This document shows, in pieces, positions 1-6,143 of a stretch of 8,248 nt of DNA. Every line of letters starts with the position of its first letter. The first letter of the stretch is position 1. A model generated the notes under the pieces. The model was given only the letters and a program-made list of their open reading frames with translations, was not told the origin of the DNA and ran no database searches. The stretch is from an uncultured beta proteobacterium (GTDB taxonomy: Bacteria > Pseudomonadota > Gammaproteobacteria > Burkholderiales > Burkholderiaceae_C), in contig CAIYNH010000296.1 in NCBI GenBank assembly GCA_903927495.1, forward strand, positions 1-8,248, read 5' to 3'. The translations under genes were made by a program, and so were the position numbers.

Positions 1-303
1 CGTATCGAGCAGCCGATCCCAACTGCTGGAACTACCCATCAGGATACCCAGGGCGACACCGATAAGCATGGCCGCACCAAAGCTGATCGCGACCCGAAGC
101 AGGGTCATGCCCAAATGAAAAAGCAAATCCCCCGTGTACAGTTCTTGCCACAAAATAGCAAGTACGGCACTGGGCGGCGGCAGGGTTTTGCTTTGCAATA
201 AGAGGGCCAGTATCTGCCAAGCGCAAAGCATCAGCAAGGCTGGAAGGATGCGAGCCCAGCGACCTTGCGCAAAAATAGTACCAAATTTCAGGACGTTTTG
301 CAT
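1..303 (-). CDS. NitT/TauT-type ABC transporter permease, N-terminal part (3' end outside window)
   Basis: The first 101 codons of an SsuC/TauC-like inner-membrane permease. Translation from ATG 303 gives MQNVLKFGTIFAQGRWARIL, a first membrane helix at about 18-37, then LPPPSAVLAILW at 41-52, the Pro-rich loop common in this class, and HLGMTLLRVAISFGAAMLIG at 63-82, where the transporter core domain begins. The frame is open to position 1 and must continue beyond it. The start overlaps the binding-protein stop (290-288) by 16 nt, and no strong Shine-Dalgarno is seen, so translation is probably coupled. It is the natural partner of the preceding binding protein; an ATPase gene is expected further on. 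A competing 64-codon frame at 226-32 is not protein-like and is a shadow. Confidence 0.85.
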   Translation of the reverse strand, partial: MQNVLKFGTIFAQGRWARILPALLMLCAWQILALLLQSKTLPPPSAVLAILWQELYTGDLLFHLGMTLLRVAISFGAAMLIGVALGILMGSSSSWDRLLDT

Positions 304-1298
304 GCAGGCAGTGTGTAAGCGGGCCAGAAAGTACCAGCGCTCAAGGTCTTTGACTTGCCGACTAATTTCTCGCCACCCGTATCCGCCAGGATCTTGAAGG
401 TGGTAGCCACTGTGGTCATGCTGTCGGGCTCAGTGCAGCTCGGAATTCCGGCGCGAAAATTCGCGCGCAGCGCGTTGAACACAGCATCGTTTTCAGCTCG
501 CATTTTTGGGCGCAGCAGATCCCAGGGAGCATCGGTAGTGGCCAGAATCGATTTAGCCTCATAAGAGGCCGCCAGGAAATTCTTCACCGCTGTGCTGTTT
601 GCAGCTGCCCAATCTTCTCGGAACACCCAACCGAGCAAGGGAATCGGCTTGTCAATACCGAGCCCCTTGAGAATTTGAGGCACATCAATCAAGGCGTGCA
701 TTCCCAGTACTTCCAGTCGAGCGGCGTAATTCCAGTGGTTAAGCGCAGCGTCTACCTGCCCGCGCAACACCAATTCATTGAGCAAGGGTGGTGCCGCATA
801 GGTGGGCTGCGTGAACTGGGTCAGATCGACACCGAGCTTGCGTTGGGCATAAGCGCGCAGTAGAAGCCAGGTTTTGTCCGAGGGGCCACCAGCAACACCG
901 AACTTCTTATCTTTCAGATCGGCCACTTGCCGGATACCACTGTCTGACTTGACCATGACCGCGCCCACAGCGTTTGAGAATGGCACAAATGTATACAGAT
1001 TGGACTCGGCGCGTTGTCGGCTAACCCATATCCAGTCGGTTACGACGATGTCCACCGCACCTCCTTGCAGGGCAATGGTGGATGCATCGCCGGATGCCAA
1101 CGCAACGATCTTCAAATCAATGCCGCGCTTCTTCGCCAGATCACGACTTTGAATCAGTTCCAATTCCCAATTGACGGTACCAAATTCAAGCACACCCACG
1201 CGCAGCACGGTCAAAGCTTTGTCGCTTGCACTCTGCCCGCTCAGTGGTAGCAATAACAGCAGTGCGCACAGGACGCGAAGTAGGAAAGAAGTGAGCAT
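288..1298 (-). CDS. NitT/TauT-type ABC transporter periplasmic substrate-binding protein
   Basis: 336-aa exported binding protein of the NMT1/SsuA-like class. Signal peptide at about 1-24 (long Leu-rich h-region, LLRVLCALLLLLPLSGQSA). The mature part has VLRVGVLEFGTVNWELELI at 31-49, SGDASTIALQGGAVDIVVTD at 69-88 (the family's gain-of-ligand loop), DWIWVSRQR at 88-96, DLKDKKFGVAGGPSDKTW at 127-144 and PPLLNELVLRGQVDAALNHW at 170-189. Cys288 and Cys333 are near the C-terminus and could pair. AGGA lies about eight bases before ATG 1298. It follows the ABC-2 permease after 35 nt and overlaps the next permease gene by 16 nt. Members of this class bind sulfonates, nitrate, pyrimidines or other small organic ions; the ligand cannot be read from the sequence. 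Its place in a PQQ-associated cluster suggests a linked but separate import step. Confidence 0.88.
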   Translation of the reverse strand: MLTSFLLRVLCALLLLLPLSGQSASDKALTVLRVGVLEFGTVNWELELIQSRDLAKKRGIDLKIVALASGDASTIALQGGAVDIVVTDWIWVSRQRAESNLYTFVPFSNAVGAVMVKSDSGIRQVADLKDKKFGVAGGPSDKTWLLLRAYAQRKLGVDLTQFTQPTYAAPPLLNELVLRGQVDAALNHWNYAARLEVLGMHALIDVPQILKGLGIDKPIPLLGWVFREDWAAANSTAVKNFLAASYEAKSILATTDAPWDLLRPKMRAENDAVFNALRANFRAGIPSCTEPDSMTTVATTFKILADTGGEKLVGKSKTLSAGTFWPAYTLPACKTS

Positions 1299-1333
1299 GG
1301 CGCTGTTCCTGAAAAGATGTCAGAGGATGCGGG

Positions 1334-2131
1334 TCAGGCAGACTTGATCAAGCCGCGCTGTGGGTCATAGCCGGCTGCGGCCACAAGGTAAAAAACAACG
1401 CTGCAGATTGCGACCACCCCCAGTGAGATGGGCTCGATCTGACCATACAAACCAAAACGCAATGCCTCAATGGCATGAGTAAATGGATTGACCCGCGTCA
1501 GCAGGAAAATCCATTTCGCGCCAGATTCCTCCATCTTCCACAAGGGATAAAGGGCAGTTGACAGGAAAAACATGGGGAAAATAACGAAATTCATGGTGCC
1601 GGCAAAATTTTCCAGTTGCCTGATGTAGACCGACAGCATCAGGCCGAAGGCTGACAGCATCAAAGCACCAAGTGCCAGTACCGGGGTAGCGGTGGCAATT
1701 TGCACAAAGCTCAGATCGATGCCAAAGAGCATCGCCAGGATGAAGAATGCCAGTGCCTGAAGGACTGACAAGAACGTCGTTCCAAGCAACTTGCAGGCCA
1801 GCAGATAGGCGCGCGGCAATGGCGCCGTAAGCAGCAGGCGCATGACACCCATTTCGCGGTCATAGACCATGGCCAGGGATGATTGCATGCCGTTGAACAG
1901 GCACACCATCATCGCAAGACCAGGCAGCATATAGACACGGTACTCGACGTAAGTCTCATAGGGTGGGAGGATAGCCACGCCAAATATGTTCTGGAATCCG
2001 GCCGCAAACACGACCAACCACAAGGCCGGTCGCACCAGTGATGAGGCCAGCCGCCCAGGCTGACGCAAGAACTTGTAAATTTCGCGTCCAGCAACTGCGC
2101 GCAAAGCCAGCAGGGCGTGCGCTGCCTTCAT
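1334..2131 (-). CDS. ABC-2 type transporter permease, PedC-like
   Basis: Inner-membrane permease of 265 aa with about six hydrophobic segments (roughly 33-51, 66-88, 111-137, 146-168, 178-197, 234-253). ABC-2 family marks are YDREMGVMRLLLTAPLPRAY at 90-109, the loop that contacts the ATPase, and VNPFTHAIEALR at 214-225. It resembles the permease of the phenylethanol/PQQ cluster (PedC, TIGR03861). The ATG at 2131 forms a 4-nt ATGA overlap with the stop of the binding-protein gene; the in-frame codon at 2167 would add 12 residues (MPFGRQRCGHQE) encoded entirely inside that gene and is less likely. It should pair with the ATPase encoded at 5065-4331. ABC-2 permeases usually export, yet the set includes a periplasmic binding protein, so the direction of transport is open. 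Confidence 0.88.
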   Translation of the reverse strand: MKAAHALLALRAVAGREIYKFLRQPGRLASSLVRPALWLVVFAAGFQNIFGVAILPPYETYVEYRVYMLPGLAMMVCLFNGMQSSLAMVYDREMGVMRLLLTAPLPRAYLLACKLLGTTFLSVLQALAFFILAMLFGIDLSFVQIATATPVLALGALMLSAFGLMLSVYIRQLENFAGTMNFVIFPMFFLSTALYPLWKMEESGAKWIFLLTRVNPFTHAIEALRFGLYGQIEPISLGVVAICSVVFYLVAAAGYDPQRGLIKSA

Positions 2132-3333
2132 TTCTTGGTGCCCACAGCGTTGTCGCCCAAACGGCAAAGCGATTCCTTTTGATCCGCACCCAAGGTATCA
2201 AGCACGTTACTAGGGTGCAGAAAACCGTCGAATGGTGCCACGCCGGCAATGCCACCGCCGATACCGCCATGAGCCAAAAACAAGGGCTGGCGCAACTGCT
2301 GGTCCCAGGGACGAAACGACAGGCGCACCCCCTTAAAACCGTCGAGTACCAGGTCGGGACTGCGCAAGGCGCGCCGATGTTCGCGGGCATCGGGCGATTT
2401 AATGGCAACCTCAATGATCGCTTTCGTCGCGATCCAGGCCGCCCAGTCGACCCCTGCCATTGGCCGCTCAGTTGCCTTTTTGAAGCGCCTGGACAATTGT
2501 GGCGCACCAAAGCGCTCCCATGAAGTTTGCCAGGCTTCAGCCACCAACCCGGCGCTGCCGACTACGGGCCGAGGAAGATTGGTGCGGTAAGGTACATCTC
2601 GTGCAAATTCGCCATCGGTATCGACCACCCAGACCGCATCGGCATCGCTGCCGGCGGTCAGCAGTGCAACATTGCCAAGTTCGCGTTCACGTGGGTCATT
2701 CGAGAGCTTGAAGATCTTGTCGCCCGCAAGTTTGATGCCGTAACGTTTGATTGCCTGGCGTGCCGCCGCCGTGCGAGAGGCATCAGACGCAGCCGCGCTG
2801 CTCAGTAGAAGTACCCGAGTCCATTTGTGCGCGGTCAGGAATTGCGCTGTCGCATCTGCCATCATCGACTCGTCAGGCAGTGTGTGAAACAAATTCGCAC
2901 TGCAGGCGGTACGCCTCAACAAATCTTCCGGCGCTGAGACATTGAACAGCAAAATCTCGCTGGCTTGCAGGGATTTGCTCAGTTCTGCCGCGTCTGCACC
3001 GGGCAGATCGAGTAGAAAATGCCTCACTCCCTTTTGCGACATAGCCAGGATCTGAGTGCGCGCAGTGGCAGCGTCGTCAAACGGCACATCCTGCAAGGTA
3101 ATCTTCAAGGAAGCGCTGGACAGTTGAAAGCTCGATTCCGCCAAGGCGACTTCAGCACCGGCGCGAGGTCGGCCTAGCGCCTGGCCGGGATAACTCTTTT
3201 CCAGCCGTTTCGACTCATAACGTGTGTCCTCTGGCGCGTAGACAACACCGATCGTCAGATCACGCGCAGCCGATGCAAAACTGGTGGCCAGCAGCAGGGT
3301 GCAAAGCAACAGCGGCTTGCAAAGCTTAGTCAT
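2128..3333 (-). CDS. Periplasmic ABC substrate-binding-like protein, PQQ-associated (PedB/LutA-like)
   Basis: 401-aa exported protein of the branched-chain-amino-acid-type binding fold. Signal peptide at 1-22 (MTKLCKPLLLCTLLLATSFASA), then the first strand RDLTIGVVY. Phrases I recall from TIGR03863 (PQQ alcohol dehydrogenase system binding protein) include LFNVSAPEDLLR at 129-140, VPYRTNLPRPVVGSAGLV at 247-264, GFKGVRLSFRPWDQQLRQP at 332-350 and LDTLGADQKES at 378-388. C144 and C390 are placed so that they could form a disulfide. The start is the ATG at 3333; the in-frame codon before it (3336) is TTG and not needed. It overlaps the propeller gene by 8 nt and the permease gene by 4 nt (ATGA). 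Homologues are reported to be needed for lanthanide-dependent growth in Pseudomonas putida (PedA1A2BC) and methylotrophs (Lut). The ligand is inferred, not visible: a lanthanide complex, an alcohol or a PQQ-related compound. Confidence 0.88.
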   Translation of the reverse strand: MTKLCKPLLLCTLLLATSFASAARDLTIGVVYAPEDTRYESKRLEKSYPGQALGRPRAGAEVALAESSFQLSSASLKITLQDVPFDDAATARTQILAMSQKGVRHFLLDLPGADAAELSKSLQASEILLFNVSAPEDLLRRTACSANLFHTLPDESMMADATAQFLTAHKWTRVLLLSSAAASDASRTAAARQAIKRYGIKLAGDKIFKLSNDPRERELGNVALLTAGSDADAVWVVDTDGEFARDVPYRTNLPRPVVGSAGLVAEAWQTSWERFGAPQLSRRFKKATERPMAGVDWAAWIATKAIIEVAIKSPDAREHRRALRSPDLVLDGFKGVRLSFRPWDQQLRQPLFLAHGGIGGGIAGVAPFDGFLHPSNVLDTLGADQKESLCRLGDNAVGTKK

Positions 3334-4327
3334 CAATCACCACGCTGTGCGGGACGCGTCCGGCTTTGACTGTCTTCAGCGCCCGACCGCTCGCAACATC
3401 GACCACAGAGACATCATCCGACATGCCGTTGGCAACATACAAGGTTGCGTTGTCGCGCGACACCGCCAGACCCCAGGCCCGCTTGCCAACCAAGATCAGA
3501 TTGCGCACCTTGCGGCTTGCCACATCGACCACTGCGACATGGTTGGCTCGACCCAAGGCGACGAAGGCGGTTTTGCCGTCAACCGAGAGGGTGATGCCAA
3601 CCGGAGTGATCTCGTCAACACGAAAGCCTTTGGCTTCGAATTTCAGGGTTTCGGCAACCGTGTTGTCGGTAGTGCGGATGATGCTTACCGAGGCGCCGAG
3701 TTCGTTAGTGACCCACAACTCCTTGCCGTCAGTCGTCAGCGCCAGACGGCGTGGACGCTTACCGACTTCGATATTTTTGATGATTTTGCCGCTGCCAAGA
3801 TCAATCACATGCACCATGCTGGCGACTTCCGAGGTTGCATAAAGCGTCTTACCGTCCGGCGTGAGTAGCACCCCTTCGGGTTCTTCCCCAACCTTGATCT
3901 GGGTGATAACTTTTTTGCTGACCAGATCGACGCCGATGATGGAAGCCGAATCTTCGTTGGAAAAATAGAGTTTCTTGCCATCTGGAGACAGATCGAATAT
4001 TTCGACACCCTCCTGTAGTTTGATCTTGTCGATGACTTTCTTGCTCGCAATATCGATCACGATGGCGTTGCCATCGTCACCACAGACCGCGATCAGGCGC
4101 AGGCGATCTTGCGTCAGTTGCATATGGCGCGGACGTTTGCAAGCCTTGATCAGTGCCTGCTGCTTTTGGGTCTTGCCATCAAGTACCGTGATCACATTGT
4201 CTTTTTCACTGGAGATAAAGACATCGCCAGTCAGCTTGGCCGAAGCTGTTGTCGACAAACCCAAGCACAGGCTTGTCGTAAGAGCGATCGCACAGACGCT
4301 AAAGTGTTTTTGATTGTTGATGGTCAT
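3326..4327 (-). CDS. Exported YVTN seven-bladed beta-propeller protein, PQQ-associated (PedA2-like)
   Basis: Periplasmic beta-propeller of 333 aa. Residues 1-30 look like a Sec signal (KH near the N-terminus, h-region ALTTSLCLGLSTT, cleavage after ASA). The rest is about seven repeats of some 42 residues, each with a G-x-x-P/A-x-G-like turn, a SPDGK/TPDGK/TTDGK hairpin, L-Y-V/A-T/A-N strand and a VxVIDxxSxK strand; examples are PDGKTLYATSEVASMVHVID and YVANGMSDDVSVVDVASG. The final VPHSVVIDD strand probably closes the ring with the first blade. I recognise it as the family annotated PQQ-dependent catabolism-associated beta-propeller (TIGR03866). Its biochemical role is not established; it probably binds a partner or ligand in the periplasm next to the binding protein encoded downstream. 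ATG 4327 lies three bases after the ATPase stop, with GGAA upstream inside the ATPase gene, and its stop overlaps the next start by 8 nt. Confidence 0.88.
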   Translation of the reverse strand: MTINNQKHFSVCAIALTTSLCLGLSTTASAKLTGDVFISSEKDNVITVLDGKTQKQQALIKACKRPRHMQLTQDRLRLIAVCGDDGNAIVIDIASKKVIDKIKLQEGVEIFDLSPDGKKLYFSNEDSASIIGVDLVSKKVITQIKVGEEPEGVLLTPDGKTLYATSEVASMVHVIDLGSGKIIKNIEVGKRPRRLALTTDGKELWVTNELGASVSIIRTTDNTVAETLKFEAKGFRVDEITPVGITLSVDGKTAFVALGRANHVAVVDVASRKVRNLILVGKRAWGLAVSRDNATLYVANGMSDDVSVVDVASGRALKTVKAGRVPHSVVIDD

Positions 4328-4330
4328 GAA

Positions 4331-5065
4331 TTAACGTTCCAGTTGGTTTTCGTGGGTAAGGCGTAAAAAGGCATCTGTCAAGCTTGTGCATTGCTGGCTG
4401 GCCATCAATTGTGCCGACCGTCCTTCGAATTGCACACGGCCCTTGGCCATCACGATGATGCGATCTGCACCGTCGGCTTCATCGACCAGGTGTGTGGCCC
4501 ACAGAACCGCCATGTTTTCCTCTTTGCACAGGGCTTTGACATCAGCAATGATCTGCATGCGTGAAGCCGGGTCGATGCCAACAGTCGCTTCATCCATCAG
4601 CAACAGTTTGGGTCGTGTCATCAAGGCACGCGCCAATTCAACCTTGCGTCGATTGCCGCCGGACAATGCCCGGGCTGCATCATGGGCGCGTTCAGTCAGT
4701 CCGAATCGGGTCAGGCAAGAGGCGATGCGCTGCTTGGCTTCAATTCTTGGAATTCCGTGCAAGTCGGCTTGAAACTGTAAATTGGCACTGATGCTCAAAT
4801 CCAGATCCAAGGCTGGCTGTTGGAACACAATCCCCAATTGAGCCAAGGCCGCAATCGGGTTCTTTCCAATGTCCGCTTCACCAATCATGGCATACCCTCG
4901 GTCTGCAATAAAAAGTCCAGAAAGTATTTGAAACAGCGTGGTTTTACCAGCACCGTTCGGGCCCAGTAACACCACAAATTCACCAGCGTCAACGCGCATG
5001 CTGACCTCATCCAGTGCTTTGCGGCGGCCAAACGATTTACAGATTGAAGTCACGTTCAGAGTCAC
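4331..5065 (-). CDS. ABC transporter ATPase, PQQ-alcohol-dehydrogenase-associated type (PedA1/LutE-like)
   Basis: Cytoplasmic ATPase of an ABC-2 type transporter, 244 aa. Visible motifs: Walker A GPNGAGKTT at 35-43, Q-loop FQQP at 81-84, signature LSGGNRRKVELARAL at 134-148, Walker B LLLMDE at 154-159 with catalytic E159, D-loop GID at 163-165, and switch histidine H192 in LWATHLVDEAD. The phrases FQQPALDLDLS and LWATHLVDE are what I recall from the PQQ-associated ATPase family (TIGR03864). The signature has LSGGN for LSGGQ, and DEAT replaces the common DEPT after Walker B; neither should abolish ATPase activity. The start is GTG at 5065, supported by GAGGA six bases upstream; no ATG gives a better start. 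It lies 59 nt after apbE and 3 nt before the beta-propeller gene. Its partner is the ABC-2 permease at 2131-1334, since the other importer here needs an ATPase of a different kind. NosF is a more distant alternative. Confidence 0.88.
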   Translation of the reverse strand: MTLNVTSICKSFGRRKALDEVSMRVDAGEFVVLLGPNGAGKTTLFQILSGLFIADRGYAMIGEADIGKNPIAALAQLGIVFQQPALDLDLSISANLQFQADLHGIPRIEAKQRIASCLTRFGLTERAHDAARALSGGNRRKVELARALMTRPKLLLMDEATVGIDPASRMQIIADVKALCKEENMAVLWATHLVDEADGADRIIVMAKGRVQFEGRSAQLMASQQCTSLTDAFLRLTHENQLER

Positions 5066-5090
5066 ACTCTATCCTCAGTTGCCATAGAGT
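5066..5090 (-). promoter_or_regulatory. Inverted repeat around the ATPase gene's ribosome binding site
   Basis: On the minus strand ACTCTAT (5090-5084) and ATAGAGT (5072-5066) are perfect 7-base complements separated by 11 bases (GGCAACTGAGG). The hairpin would end directly at the GTG start (5065), with the Shine-Dalgarno GAGGA mostly in the loop and its last A in the stem. The left arm also belongs to a short palindrome, ATAGAGTCTAT at 5084-5094. The arms are AT-rich and the stem is weak, so this could be a translation-modulating hairpin, an operator-like site, or chance. It sits in the only gap of more than 40 nt in the window. Confidence 0.35.
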
Positions 5091-5124
5091 CTATACCCGA
5101 CCAAGGCACAGCAGCCGATCATTC

Positions 5125-6132
5125 TCATGTATGCAGTTCCGGGAAATGAGCTGTCTTCCGTGTTGAACCGTTCTTGTTGATCAGCAATGCATCCACATCG
5201 TGCATTTGGGCGGCAAGTGCCAAGGCTTTGTCAGCTCCCATGACCATGAAGGCTGTGGAAAGTCCATCCGCCAGGATACCCGTGGGTGCGACCACCGTGG
5301 CACTTGCCAGTTCAAGAGGTGAATCGCCGCTGACAGGATCAAAAATATGATGATGAACGAAGTCTGGACTGAAAAACGTTGCATAGTCGCCGGAGGTGGC
5401 GACTTTGCGGCCATCCATTTTCAGGGTCGCTGCCAAGCCATCGAGCCGTCTAGGGTGGCCAACGCCCAAGAGCCACGGTTGATCAAGTGACTTGTTGCCG
5501 ATTGACCCGTACTCTCCGGTGTCGAGCAGGGCATGACGCACACCGTGATTGCGCAAAGCTTGAAGCGCCAGATCAACTGCGTAGCCTTGTGCCACCCCGT
5601 TGAGCGTGATGGCCATGCCCGGAGTTAGCAATCGCGCTTGTTGCGGCCCATACTCGAGACTTCGCCAGTTTACGAGGTCCTTGGCCGCAGCAATGTCAGT
5701 TGGAGCAGGTAACTCACCTTTCGCACTTGCCAGGCTAAAAACTCGCCACAAGGACTGCACCGTGATGTCGAAGGCACCTGAAGTCAGCAAAGACAACTGC
5801 TGCGCGAACGCCAGTACATGCAGCAGATGGGCATTGGGCCCTTCCACAACACCTCGTTGATTGAGTTGAAAAACCTGGCTGTTTACTTGCTTTAGGCTCA
5901 TCAGACTATCGACTTCTCGGACTCGCTGCAAGGCATCCTGAATCGCAACCCGGGCCAACCGACCATCGTTATGCAGCACTTTGATCGTCACCGTCGTCCC
6001 GAAAGCAAGATCGGATTCGGTGTGCATGGCTAAACCGGCTAGCACCTCACGGTCAGACTGATCCGTCAGTTTGGCCAGTCCAGCCAACGCGCCCAAACCG
6101 ATGGAAGCCGAAAGTAATTTACGTCGTCGCAT
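5125..6132 (-). CDS. apbE: FAD:protein FMN transferase (ApbE/NosX type), Tat-exported
   Basis: Transfers FMN from FAD to a threonine of a periplasmic acceptor protein, with Mg2+. The 335-aa product starts with a twin-arginine-like signal (MRRRKLLSAS, then a Gly/Ala/Leu-rich h-region to about 20), fitting NosX, which is also Tat-exported. Family motifs are visible: GAFDITV at 119-125, LNGVAQGYAVD at 177-187, LLDTGEYGSIG at 202-212, ATSGDY at 245-250, HHIFDPVSG at 261-269, and ILADGLSTAF at 286-295 with D289 and T293 as likely metal ligands. The ATG at 6132 is preferred over the in-frame ATG at 6162: it has an AAGGA six bases upstream, puts RRR at the N-terminus, and leaves a 10-nt gap, whereas 6162 would overlap the nosR-like gene by 20 nt. 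The likely substrate is T156 of the upstream neighbour. DTGE replaces the DxGG form common in housekeeping ApbE, which points to the NosX branch. Confidence 0.9.
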   Translation of the reverse strand: MRRRKLLSASIGLGALAGLAKLTDQSDREVLAGLAMHTESDLAFGTTVTIKVLHNDGRLARVAIQDALQRVREVDSLMSLKQVNSQVFQLNQRGVVEGPNAHLLHVLAFAQQLSLLTSGAFDITVQSLWRVFSLASAKGELPAPTDIAAAKDLVNWRSLEYGPQQARLLTPGMAITLNGVAQGYAVDLALQALRNHGVRHALLDTGEYGSIGNKSLDQPWLLGVGHPRRLDGLAATLKMDGRKVATSGDYATFFSPDFVHHHIFDPVSGDSPLELASATVVAPTGILADGLSTAFMVMGADKALALAAQMHDVDALLINKNGSTRKTAHFPELHT

Positions 6133-6138
6133 CGCAAT

Positions 6139-6143
6139 TCCTT
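6139..6143 (-). promoter_or_regulatory. Ribosome binding site of the apbE/NosX-type gene
   Basis: AAGGA on the minus strand, overlapping the last base of the upstream TAA stop (6145-6143) and six bases before ATG 6132. It decides the start in favour of 6132 and suggests translational coupling between the NosR-like protein and its flavin transferase. Confidence 0.7.

Noticed and set aside
1956..2510. A 184-codon open frame on the minus strand inside the binding-protein and permease genes
   Set aside because: It is out of frame with two well-supported genes, rich in Arg, Cys and Trp, and lacks any recognisable domain; it is a shadow frame.
2038..2523. A 161-codon open frame on the plus strand
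   Set aside because: It lies antisense to the binding-protein and permease genes, has low-complexity unprotein-like composition and no plausible start context.
2596..2622. A DTDGEFARD segment in the PedB-like protein, resembling part of an EF-hand or lanmodulin metal loop
   Set aside because: The full 12-residue loop with regularly spaced acidic ligands is absent, and the segment sits at a strand-turn of the binding-protein fold, so it is not evidence for direct lanthanide binding.
3284..3868. A 194-codon plus-strand open frame opposite the beta-propeller gene
   Set aside because: The repeated codon pattern of the propeller gene keeps the antisense frame open; the translation shows no domain.
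5066..5124. A possible sigma-70 promoter (TATAGA at minus-strand 5096-5091) in the apbE-ATPase gap
   Set aside because: No -35 element resembling TTGACA lies at a suitable distance upstream, so the match is not enough to call a promoter.
4331..6132. Interpretation of the region as a standard nosRZDFYLX denitrification operon
   Set aside because: There is no nosZ, nosD or nosL, and the ATPase, propeller and binding protein match the PQQ-associated families better than NosF and NosD.
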